From Stenocarpella maydis (lineage: Eukaryota; Ascomycota; Sordariomycetes; Diaporthales; Diaporthaceae): a stretch of DNA of 64,000 nucleotides. Shown here piece by piece: positions 34,236 through 45,204 of the stretch (the stretch's first letter is position 1; the number at the start of each line of letters is the position of its first letter). The stretch lies in contig NQMI01000041.1 of NCBI GenBank assembly GCA_002270565.1, positions 273,398-337,397 on the forward strand. Reading direction: 5' to 3'. Under the pieces are notes generated by a model, which searched no databases, was not told where the DNA came from, and worked only from the letters and a program-made list of their open reading frames with translations. Made by a program: the position numbers and the translations under genes.

Positions 34236-36785
34236 CTAGAAGTTCATCGCATCCCACGGGATAAACATGGCCGACAGCCAAGGGTCTTCTCCGAAGCTGG
34301 GCACGAATTCCCCGGCCAGGGCCTCCTGGCTCATGGGCAGACCCGCGCCCATAACCCCGTCGCCGCCGGCCGTCAGGGCCAGCCGGCCGTCAAGAGCATG
34401 CGCCCCCCCAGCCGCGGGGGCAGGCTCGCCGGCGGCGCCGCCGCTGCTAGCCCACTCGGCCTGCACGCCGGCCTTCATCATGCCCATTATCTTGGCCGAC
34501 CTGGCCCAGATGCTCTCCTCGCGGTCGTCGTCCTCCCGGATGCCGACCGCGACCCTGGTACTCTCCATGCGCGCTGAGATGCGGTCGAACAAGGCCGAGA
34601 TGTCGAGCCTGCGCCGCACCTCGTCCGCCTCCCAGGCCGGGAAGTCGTCCACCAGGTGGAGCTTGATGCAGGCCATCAGGCACGTCACCATCTGCACGAA
34701 GAGATGGAACGTCCCGCCCAGTGCCGTGTGCGGCGGGGTGCGGTCGAAGCTGTCGAACCAGTTGTGGACTGCCTTGAGGCACTTCTGCATCCGCTCCAGG
34801 CGGAACATGACGTCCGAGTGCGCCGTGGAGGACGCCATGTGTTGTATGGCGAGCTCGTTGATCATGACCTCCGTGGCGTACAGGTGGAGCAGCATGGTGT
34901 CTGAGGAAGCGCGGTTAGAATGTAGTCAAGTAGAAACAGGGGCGACAATAGGGGGGGAATGACGTCTGATTCCGCCCCCCCATAGTCGCTGTGATCATTC
35001 CCCCGAGAGGCCTACCATAATGAGGAGTGACCTTTATTTCCGGCAGCGTCCTCCAAATATCTTGCATTTGCCCGTCCAGGGCCCTTATAAAGTATGAGGA
35101 TGTCTGACACTCTCCATTCAGGGACTGATGCGTCAAGAGATCATTGATTTGATCGGAGATAAGAGCACATCGGACTTGTACGGAAAGGATCTTGTCCCCT
35201 TCACACTCAGGCTGCTCCATGAAAAGCCGCAGGGTCTCCTCCATGTGTGGTATCCAGCGGAGGCTATTGTCCCTGCGTATCATTTGAGATGCACTACAGC
35301 CCATGTTAACATGTATCATCAAAACCCCATCGCGGCATCTACAGAGTGCTGGTCGTCGGAACAGGTGAGCAAGATAGACGTTGGTGAGGATACTCACGTG
35401 TTGCACCAGACATACAGAGCAAGTAACGTTCTCCTGGCCTCCATCGTAGGCTCCTTACTCTCAGGCTGCTGCTGTTGTTTCATACCATGAAAGGCAAACT
35501 TTTTCATGTACGTGAAGGCTGTTTCAGTCTTCACAGCTGTAAGGCCAAGGTCGTGAGCCGTGGCAACTCCGAGACCCGTCCAGATGGCTATGAATGGGTA
35601 CTCCCTCCTGTGGGAGTGTGGCCTGGACGTGTAGATAATCAGCGTCGGATCCAACTGACAACGAGATGGAGTCTGAGAAGACTAAAAAGGCGACAGAAGA
35701 AACATGCTCGGGAAGCCATCGCTTCGAAATGGAGCGTCTACTCTGTTCCAAGGTCCTCAGGAGCACGTGGTCGGGGTTAAGTAGTGGTATATAGAGTCAC
35801 AGCAAAGGGCGGGAGACGTCGAGTGCGACCCAACACCAACAAGACATGCCACAATGGATGGGAGCCATGGGTCGACTTACCAGCATAGAAAGACCAACAG
35901 GCCTTGCAACAAGTCGAGGCTCCTCTCGCACTGCCGCACGATCTTCTCCGAGACAATGTGGCGGAGCTTGTCACCGATCACATGTGACTCTTTCGTGGAG
36001 CGGGTTGTGCAGGCCATGATGGCAATCCACACGGTGGGGCGAGTCTCGTGGAGTTCCTTCGCAGTCACACTCGGAGGGATGTACACCACCGGGCCGAACT
36101 GTGGGAAGTCGCGCCGGAAGATGTCGAGGCGCTCCTGGGCCTCTTTCTCGGGGACGTAGTGGTCAAGTTCCGAGGCTGCAGTTGCAGTGCCCCTGGAGGG
36201 GTCCGTCGTGCCGCCCCACGTGCCAGTGAGGCAGGGAGCGTTGGCTGAGGTATTGCCGGTGTTGGGGCTGGAGTCTGATGAGAGTGATGGCAGGGCGGTG
36301 GCATCGGAGGCTGAACGCCCCATCGACCCAGGGGTCGGGACTCGCGGCGACTCATTTTGCCCCTTCACGGCTGCCTGGGACCGTATGAGGGAGACCAGGT
36401 CGTCGAGTTTCTCCTCAAGGTGGGCTGTCCGGGACCCGGCTGCCTTCTTCTGGCTTCGTTTGCGGTTTGGTACTGATGGCTGACAGTCCTTCTGCAAACG
36501 AAAACACCTGGGATGGAATGAGTAACCGGGTCAATGCGCAGAGGGGGCTGGACGGAAAATGCATCGACTGAGCTGGGCGGTTTGGTTGTGCCGGGAGGGC
36601 CTGTCTGGGTATAGACTTGCGATTCCGAGACGGGGCCACCGGATCAAAACTCACCTCTCGCACGCACCGGCATGATCGCCGTACAGGCATTTGCATTTGG
36701 CTTTGACACAATTCGTGCAGGCATGCCCGTACGGCGCCGGTGTGCCGCCGCCGGCCTTGGCCACACGGGCTGGTGACGGTTGCAT
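34236..36785 (-). CDS. Zn2Cys6 fungal transcription factor
   Basis: Binuclear zinc-cluster DNA-binding regulator, nuclear. Five exons are inferred: 36785-36655, 36507-35881, 35622-35398, 35293-35016 and 34900-34236, giving about 641 residues. The zinc cluster is C-X2-C-X6-C-X8-C-X2-C-X6-C (CTNCVKAKCKC, CERC, FRLQKDC) and is completed only by removing intron 1, which falls between its fourth and fifth cysteines. A basic linker (NRKRSQKKAAGSRT) and a short heptad region (HLEEKLDDLVSLI) follow. The middle region shows RSLDLLQGLLVFLCWPHSH and VATAHDLGL, typical of this class. The acceptor of exon 4 is uncertain: an alternative lies about 51 bases upstream in the same phase. Target genes are unknown; the nearby MFS gene is broken. 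Confidence 0.85.
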
Positions 36786-38303
36786 CTGCTGGTTGGCGGA
36801 ATCGGAGGTGACTGAGTTGGACGCCGGTGGGTTTCTATACTGTGTAGTCCAACTATCGGGCGCTCAGTCGGGATTGGGATTGTGCTGTGACAGGAAGCAC
36901 GACTAAGGTTGCGAAATCCACTCAAGGTCGTACTCGGAACGAGAAGGTCGGGACGCGATCGCCAGGCACAGAGGCGGATTTGGCCAGAGATATAGCATCC
37001 GAAGACCGTCGGAGTTGACCGGCTTTTGGCGCCCTGTGGCTGTATTAACAGGCTGAGTCGGTGATGTAATCCGCCTCCTTGGTTGTCGATCCGCATCTCT
37101 CGTCCAGTCGTCTCTCACGGCATCCGAGCGCAAGTAAGCTGACACGGAACTGGGCCACGCCTTTCCCCGAATATACGAGAACGGTCCCCGAATCAGCAGA
37201 GTAATGTCTTCTGTTTCTGCACTCGCAAAAACGCGCTCTTTGGCATGTGCACTTCGGTCGGGCGGGGCCCTCTTCGTGGCTGTTGCGCCCACGGTAGCAA
37301 CGGCAGCTGACGACCCAATACAGGAGACGATGAAATTCAGCAAACATAACATCGCTGTAGGCTCAGGCTTGAACCTCTGCTACTCATAGAACACGTCTTC
37401 TCGGACTGATCTTAATTTCCCTCTTCATGCTGGGTAAGCAATCAAGCCACAGGGGCTCCGCGCTTGTGAACATTTGAGCATCAAATTTGTGGCGTCATGT
37501 TAATTATAACAAGATCAGACTGAACCAATGCCCGTAGTGGCGTTCGAACGCTCGCCTGAAGTTAACAAAAAGGATTTTCTACCAAACACACTATTGCTAA
37601 CCAACCTTTGCCGCGTAACCTCGGAGTTCCCCCTTTGAGTTCAATGCTGAATGAGCATGCTGCCTAATAAGATAGAGCATTAATATAGAGATAACTATAT
37701 ATAATAGCTACAACTATATATACTAGTAGGTTAAGGGCCAAGCCACCTCACCCTCCAGTAGACAGGTTCTAGATTCCTTGAGATACCTAGAGTGACTGCA
37801 TCTCGGTGACTGAGGTGTGAGGTGAAAAGGTCGTCGGATGGCCTAGGAGGCTCCGCGGCTGGTTCTGGAAGTGAATATGATCCTCCATACTGGAAGCCCG
37901 ATGATTATCACGGGACGGCTCTATAGATGGCTGAGAATAACCAATGCGAGATTGGTCATTATGGTCTTTTGGCCGGACGGTTTATTGCTGCCAGCGGTGC
38001 AATAGACTTGGCAATAATGACCCTAGCACGAGACAAAGTCCCTCTACTTCAGAGTGAGACGTCTTTGGCTCTAACAAGGACTTCTCCAGACCTGGGTTCG
38101 GGATGCTCGAACGGGACGTATCCTGGGACTGCAGTCGATACGCCCTCCTGTCCGTGAGACCAACTATGTCGGAGCGTTGTTACCCATCCTAAAACTTGAA
38201 TAAGCCGAAGAGGTCAGGTTTCTCTTTTATTTGCAGCACTGCCTAACAGGTCAGGAGCAATCTCGAAGGCGCCGGCTTAAGTGATGTCTCCATGAGTTAT
38301 GCC
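36786..38303. other. 1.5-kb gap
   Basis: No recognised gene. An AT-rich patch lies at about 37660-37740. Short frames such as 37927-38157 carry no known motif. Confidence 0.45.
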
Positions 38304-40952
38304 TCAGGCTATGTAGAATGTGTGTTGCCCCGTGCTCTCGTCGTAATTCCATGCAGGCAAGTCTTTCTCGTTGCCCAGTGGTTTGCGTAGGTCTCGTCCA
38401 ATGGGCCCCGGCCAATGTTCCATATAGCCAATACGCTCAAAGCGACCCATGCTCGTATCCACCGATTTCAAAAAGACCCCTTGTGCACCGTAATAGCCGG
38501 GTGAGCCACTCGACAGGGATCGCTCGTTGGATGGAGCACACCAAATGATTGTATAATAATATAATTCAGTGCATGTTTCTGCGTCCTCATCGGCAACACG
38601 ATCGTAGGTTACGGGAAATGGGGTATCGTCCTCGCTGTCCAAGAATTTGCGAGCAAACTCGGCATCCTCGAACGGGTTGTCCTCCATATTTGCCTTTGGG
38701 ACATCACCGCTACCCCTTGAGGGCTTGTCCTGGCTATCCGTACTTGGATTGTCCTCGTCATCTGTCGATACATTATCCTTGCCCCCTGTGGATGGATTAA
38801 ACTCGCTATGAATGGATCCATAGTTCTCGGTAGACGTAGATGGGTAGGCGCAGATCTCAACATTTGGATAGCGGCGCTTAGAGAAGTTGCTAACCCGCTC
38901 ACTCCGGCAGGACCTCAATATTCCTTGTACCCGGATCTCTACCTCTGGCGAGGTCATAGGGCCAAACACGTGGTGGGGGAGGATCTGACCACCAACTTCG
39001 GCTCCCGCTGCAAGGTCGGCAGCTGAATGAAGTATTTTCTCTCGGTACTTGATGAAGGTGGCTGATGTACAGTCCTGAGTTGGGTAGGAATGAAATTCTG
39101 GGAATTCTACCACCCCATCGGCAGCTGCCCATGAGAAAGAAGGCGCGTAGTACTGCGTCGTACGGCTGCAGCTTTGCTTCGCAAGTTTTTGCTCTCCCAA
39201 GTACATTGAGTGTATCCTCTTCGAGGGAGATATGCCGTGTGATTTCATGGATCCGCCAAATCGTCCCCCAGATTTCTTCCATCCCAGTGACTGCGGCAGT
39301 GTCTTTGCCCATATACCCGCAACGTACTGGTCCTTGACTGCGGAAGCCAGGACTTTGGCTATCCCAGCTACAGCGACTAACCTATCAGAATGTTCAGTGA
39401 GTTCACAAAGAGTATAATCTCTCACAAGGCTTGGCCAATTGACTGCCGGATCTGGCTCATGAAGCTTGAGGCGTCTCATTGCCTCGCATGTTTGGACGCA
39501 TTCATTCAGCCCGTAAGACGAAGCAGGGTCGCCTGAATCGTTGAAGCCCATAGGCGTCTGCTCCCATGCAAGCTTTTGCCCGCATTCCCATGATACCTGT
39601 TGAGGCGAGAAATGCAACACGCGTGGCGCAAGCAGGCGTTCTTGCAGCACCCATCCGCGGCGATTCAAAGGCGACTCCATCAAGTTTTCCGACCAGCCGC
39701 GTGCGCGCGTCACATAACAGTCACCTCCATCCAGCGAGACTTTGTAAGGCGGCTCGAAAGTAGGCCTTCTCTTGAAAAATAGCCCACCAAATTCATCACC
39801 CCAGTCAGCTGAGATGTTACAGTATGAATTAGAATAGACCTGGGCCATTGTCATAGATTCTCGTCGCCAGTCTTCACCATCATCACCAGATTGAATAATG
39901 CATAATGAATCGATCCACACATATGCTATACCCAACCGCTCAGCAATGGTCATGGCGTCTTGGAATGACTTGCGTAGTTTCGCGATTGCGGAACCTCTTT
40001 TCAGGGCTGGGAGGTTGCTCTTTGTGAGTTTGACAAACTTGTCGTCGCCCCAACGATGGCTTAAGGTGATATAACCCCGCTTTGCTTCAAATGATGCAGA
40101 GTCTGACCGAATGACCCTGAAGGATTTGCTTGAAATTCTTTCAACCAAACGAGTCGGATACCAGCTTGGATCAATTCCGGACAAGCATTGATGGTGCCCA
40201 GCACATTGTTGAAACCATCCGGCAATGGTATTCCATGTCTCCATAGAGTCGGTATTTGAAGAAAGTTCGGTTGCAATGAGACCCAAGTCAACAACGTCTA
40301 TGGTTGATTAGTAAATGACGTCTCGCGGTGTCAGAGCGAGAGTGAGCATACCTTGGGTGATTATCACGAATTCCCCTATGAGCAGACGCATGTCATTCTT
40401 GACAGTCGCCCACAAATCCCTCAACCAACTATCGGAGAACATTGTAGCCGATGGGAAGTAACCTTCGTAAAATGGGTTCAGGAGGACTGAGATTGACAGG
40501 TACTTCTCACAATGATTTTCAACTTTCATAGATGTGAGTGAAGCCCATGACACGCCCTCGTACCACTTGCTTTCTATCGCACCATTCCGGATGCTGTCGA
40601 GTAACTCGGCTCTCAGACTTGGCTGTCTGGAAGCGGCCTCCGAAGCAATCTCTTGATCTGATATATTTTCAATGGCTAGTAACATCAAATTCTCCTGAGA
40701 ACTCGCGGAGAGATTTGCGAATAGCCACGCGCAAATATAGCATTTTGTCTGCCTGGCTTCAATGAAATCTTTCAGATCGACATGGTGAGGATATACCTTC
40801 TCAATTTTGACGCCACCTGCCAATACTGATAGACACGCCTGGCAAAGATGAGAAGGCTGACTACGCAGCTGACCGTTGTCTGAAATACGCCGCAACTTGA
40901 ATATTCTGTTAAGCTGATGTCGTAGCCGATGTCGTAACATGGATTTGGACAT
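38304..40952 (-). CDS. HET-domain protein with N-terminal cysteine motif
   Basis: Second HET-domain gene, on the same strand as the first. Exons 40952-40352 and 40297-38304 give 864 residues; the 54-base intron (GTATGC, CATAG) joins FVIITQ to DVVDLGLIATEL. An N-terminal region of about 270 residues includes CQACLSV and CYICAWLF, cysteine pairs often found ahead of HET domains. The HET domain (about 275-370) reads GYITLSHRWGDDKF, AYVWIDSLCIIQSGDDGEDW and MAQVYSNSYCNISADWG, with RGWVLQERLLAPRVLHFS following. Near residues 698-740 there is a degenerate acidic repeat built on NPST-xx-D, which may vary in length between strains. Function as a recognition/cell-death effector is by family; no partner can be named. 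Confidence 0.9.
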
Positions 40953-41269
40953 TGTGAAGATATGATTTTGAAGTCAACACCTTGGGTTCTCTAGTTCGGT
41001 GTTCATAAAGCTATCCGGAGGAAAGAGTCTTGAACGTTCTAAAGCTTACTTTGGAAACCAAGCCGAGAGCTAACGGACTTTAATAAGCCCGGCAGAGGCA
41101 TTGTTACACAGAGCGGGCACCAATTATCCGCACTGCCCAGGTGCACAGGGTGTGAACAACGTGCATGTACCCAAACAACATGTCTGTGAGAACAGTCCCT
41201 TTTTGAAATTTCCGGAAAGCTACACCATCACAAGTCACCTCCTAGGAGGAAGGGGGATCTTTAAAGGTA

Positions 41270-41350
41270 CATAGACTATACTAGAATTCCAGAGACATTC
41301 TGGAACTCTATACGCCTTGTTAGGACCACAAACATGCCCACAGTACAGCG
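41270..41350. repeat. Hairpin repeat, copy 1
   Basis: Contains the inverted repeat TTCCAGA-GACAT-TCTGGAA at 41287-41305 with flanks resembling copy 2 (CTATAC/CTGTAC, TTAG-A-CA, CAGCGGCT/CAGCAGCT). Confidence 0.45.
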
Positions 41351-42399
41351 GCTATTTCTCGGGACAGGTATAGAGGCGATCCTCGAACACCGCCACTTCA
41401 TCCAGAAAAGTTCGTATCGGCAAGCTCTTGTCCATTCCCAACACTATAACCACCCGCATCTTCACATGCAAGATTACCTTATTAAATATTAGGTCTTTGA
41501 GTGTTTGTGACTATATAAAGGGACTGATATAACTCCTTTTGGTTTTATGACTGGATTAAGAATAAAACCAGCTAGGTGTCTAAAGGAGCCTTGATCTCCT
41601 CTCCGCAATTGGTCTATTCAGGACCGGCCTCTTCATCTAGAACGGGCTGTAGACGCAGATCAAATGCTAACCACATGTAAAATATGATTGGGTGAGGCAA
41701 ATTAGAAATTCGTTGAAGATACAAGCTTCACGTCTGCCACAAAAGGAGCGAGCCACCAACTCCTCTCAGCAGTCCCAAAGGACCATGGCTACTATCCTCG
41801 GGGACCTTGCTGCCGTTAGCCATACTTTTCAGGGCTTTCCAAGTCTCTCGAAGCCATTCCTGCTCCGAGCGTGCAACGATATTTGGAAAGCTATGTCACC
41901 CATGGCTCTCTGGCGCACGCTTTATTTCACGAACTCCTCGATGCCTTGGTGTGGCGAGCCAGACGCGCAGTGCGAGACGTGCAGCATCTGCCGAAGACAT
42001 GCCAGCTGTGGCTCTGTGTACTCTAAAAGCAAGACAGGTCATACGAGAAAGCCTTTTCCAGGTCTGGCTCAAAACTTTGTACCCGAAGAAATGGCGAGGC
42101 ATGGACTTGAGCCCTAATCGGTTTTTCTCCGTCAGGGCATCTTGTGTTTCGCTTGACTCTTCTGCTCACGATTGCGAATCCGGCGTTGATGTTGAAGAAA
42201 GAGGTGTTGTCAGCTTCTCGGCACACTTTCTAATACTAAGTCCCGGATTGAACATTATAAATAAAGATATAACTAGTTAAAATTTAATTATAATTTGATT
42301 TGATTCAGAAAAAGAGAACTTTAGAAGAAGGAAGACTCTTTCCATAGTTACAGGGACTTAAAGGCTTAGTGTAATGGCCCATGATAGACTCAGCGCTAT

Positions 42400-42485
42400 A
42401 TGGAGTGCACTAAAATCCAGAAGCCCTTCTGGAATTCTGTACATTTCATTAGAAACACGTACGTAGCTATAGTGCAGCAGCTGTC
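42400..42485. repeat. Hairpin repeat, copy 2
   Basis: Contains TCCAGA-AGCCCT-TCTGGA at 42416-42433 with flanks similar to copy 1 about 1.1 kb upstream. Confidence 0.45.
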
Positions 42486-42911
42486 TTGGGCATTTGGCTT
42501 GGCCCACGTGGCTCTACAAGGATTCCCGAGCGCCTACATAATTCCAGCAGACGGTATTAGTATGTAAGAAGAATAATCTTAGCCGAATAGAGGTAGCTAT
42601 AACGATAGCAGCAGGACGCATATATTCTCAATCGTCGTGCCCACTCAGGCAAACCCCTTCCAGACCCTCGAGTAGTAGGGACTAGATAGCCCCTGGTAAC
42701 CAACACCCGGGACTCACTGAGATCAAACAAGACTCTCCTAGTTGCGGATATGGTCCTACGTGTGTCTCAGTTGCTCGGGATATTTAAGATCTTGAATTCC
42801 TCAAGCCATTTCTGCCTAATGTTTTATGAGAAAGCGAGACTTCATGTGATTTCCTCGGCTAAATTTTACTACTGTACCTAATGAGAAACTTCAGTGGACC
42901 CGTGATGTCTG

Positions 42912-44532
42912 ATGGTGATGGAAGGCGAGTCCAACACCGCCACCGGATGCCGTGTCCCTGGCAGAGGATCAGATGGACTGGAGAGAGTCCAGCGACGCAG
43001 GCTCGCGGAGATCAAGCCTCGAGTTCGAAAAGCCGCCTCTCTGGTGCTCGCCCTAATAGCGCCCAACCTCTCGACCGTCCTCATCTGTCTCTACAACAGC
43101 ATCCTCAGCACCGCGATGCCGACCACCACCAACGAGTCCCACTCGGTCCAGGACATCGGCTGGTACGTCTCGTCGCACCGGCTCGCCATGTCGGCCCTCC
43201 AGCTCATGACGGGCAAGCTCTTCACCTACCTCCCCAACAAGCAGACGTACATCGCCTCTTTGTGCCTCTTCGAGCTGGGCTCCCTCGTCTGCGGGCTCTC
43301 CACCAGCTCCGGCATGCTCATAGGCGGGCGGGCCGTCGAGGGCCTCGGTGCGTCGGGCCTCTACAACGGCGCCATGACCATCACCGGCGCGCTGGTCCCG
43401 CTGCGGCACCGGCCGGCCGTGGCGGGCATCCTCATCGGCGTCGGCCAGCTGGGCCTCATCGCCGGGCCCCTGATCGGCTGCGCCATCACGCAGGACTCGA
43501 GCTGGCGCTGGTGCTTCTATCTCAACCTCCCCGTCGGCGGGGTGGCAGTACTCGCCCTCGCAGCCGTGCGCATCCCCGAGAAGGCGCCGAAGTCTCCCTT
43601 TAGCGCCTTCGACAGGTCCCCGGGCCTGGGGAGGCGCTTCGATCTCGTGGGCGCCGCGCTGCTCGTCCCGGCCGTGGTGGTGCTGCTGCTGGCGCTGTGC
43701 TTTGGCGCTGGCACGAGTGGCAGCGGATACGCGTGGGACTCGGCGACGGTCATTGGTCTCTTCTCATGGGCGGGGGTGGTAGGCGCGCTGTTTGTTGCGC
43801 GGGAGTGGCACGTCGGTAGTGAGGACGCCATGGCTCACGGCCGGCGGGCAAACGCTGCGGAGCATTATCTCACAGATTGTCACGGCTGTGCTGAGCGGCT
43901 GAGCGGTCAGCAAGCTGGGGTACTACCTCCCTTGGGCTATATCTTCGGCCGTCCTGTCAAGCATTGGGCCGGGCCTCATCTCGACCTGGACGGTTGAGAC
44001 GAGCCCTGGGATGTGGATTGCATACCAGATGATACTTGGTGTCGGCCGCGGTGCTGGCATGCAGATGGTATGTCCAGATCTAATGTCTCGCCCTGCCACA
44101 GATGCCGAGCCGGCCAACGTACTGACTTTGCCTCACCATTCAGGCCTTCCTCGCCGTACAACAGTCCTCCAGCCGACCCAGATCGCCGTCGCCATGGCAA
44201 TGCTTACTTTCATACAAGGCCTAGGCAGCGCTGTGCTAATATCTGTGGCCATCTTCGATGACAGCCTCGCATCCCAGATCCGTTCCAGTGCGCCGCATGT
44301 CAACTCAGAAGCCGTCACCGCCGCGGGAGCCACAGCGTTCCGCACGATCGTCTCGCCGGATGATCTGCCGGCCGTGCTCAAGTCGTGCGCGGTCTCTTTG
44401 TCGGTTTTGGGTTTCGTTACTGCCTTGGTGCTTGGAAACCACAATGTCAGGACGAAGCAGAGGGACAAGAGTGAGGGCGAGAGCGGAACTGCACAGGGGA
44501 GACGTCAAGAAAAGAGGGATAGCAATGTTTGA
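42912..44532 (+). pseudogene. MFS transporter (DHA2-like, 14-span), pseudogene
   Basis: The first 300 residues are a well-preserved 14-span drug:H+ antiporter-type MFS protein: LSTVLICLYNSILSTAMPT, then DIGWYVSSHRLAMSALQLM, GGRAVEGLGASGLYNG and WRWCFYLNLPVGG. After EWHVGSEDAM (about 43835) some 50 residues covering roughly one to two spans are missing, and the frame changes. The next block, SIISQIVTAVLSG, is cut by TGA at about 43899. It continues AVSKLGYYLPWAISSAVLSS to GVGRGAGMQM. An intron of 76 bases fits 44068-44143, but after splicing the last block (TQIAVAMAMLTFIQ) is out of frame by one base, probably a lost C near 44172. A 361-residue truncated product could still be made, ending in frame-shifted sequence. 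Substrate is unknown. Confidence 0.8.
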
Positions 44533-45204
44533 CCATATGAATTTTGCGAGCAGTTTGCTCCTTGTGGTAGTTTCTCTGTAATGCCCGCAAATCTATTGGG
44601 TTGCGGTCTGCACCGTGTCGCATTACGAACGATTCGTCCTGGAGAGTCGGGATCTTATGTTGGCAAGCATAGGCGACACCCGCAAGCTATTAGATAAACT
44701 TGTAACCCATACCATCGGTTAAAGTGTCCTTGAATTAGATGATATGTACAAATCCGTCTATCCGTGACGCGATGGAAGCCACTTGTCGGGCTGGGTCGAC
44801 AAAAGAAGCCCGAGACCGTACAAGGATAATCCGCTTCGTCCGGCCGTGGCCCGACATTGATCTCCGTAGGGCTCGGATGTGCGTCACGCAAGACGACCGC
44901 ACCGTTCGGCAGTCCCCGTGGCAGACGCTGATTAGCCCCAGCTTGTCGGCAAGGCTGAATTGGCCGAGCAGCTGCAGCTGGCTCAGAGTCCTCGAGTCTG
45001 TTGCCACCGGTCGGAAGCGTCATCCGTTGGCAACGTCCCTTTGATGGTTATGGTGTGCACAGGAGGCGGGTGCCCGACTCTATATTTCCCTTTAACGCCT
45101 CGCCATGCTGTAGAGCATCGAAAATTATACGAGTACACGTCTTATTCAAAATCTGGGGTAGTGGACGTCAGTGGCTGTCTGGGGCGCGGGCATATCATGA
45201 CGAC
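44533..45204. other. Intergenic gap
   Basis: About 670 bases between the MFS relic and the 3' end of the adaptor gene. No gene is seen. Confidence 0.5.

Larger units (their letters stand above)
40953..42911. other. 2-kb gap with diverged repeats
   Basis: No recognised gene. Frames at 41692-42280 overlap each other and match no family. Two copies of a hairpin-bearing repeat lie at about 41260-41390 and 42375-42490. A TATATAAA-like sequence near 41512 has no gene behind it. Confidence 0.4.

Noticed and set aside
37510..37620. Possible tRNA: GTTCGAAC flanked by a short complementary stem and an A-box-like sequence on the minus strand
   Set aside because: The expected 5' acceptor strand pairing with ACTACGGGC is absent and no anticodon stem can be formed.
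30174..44532. Biosynthetic gene cluster suggested by a Zn2Cys6 regulator and an MFS transporter
   Set aside because: No core or tailoring enzyme is present between them, and the transporter is broken.
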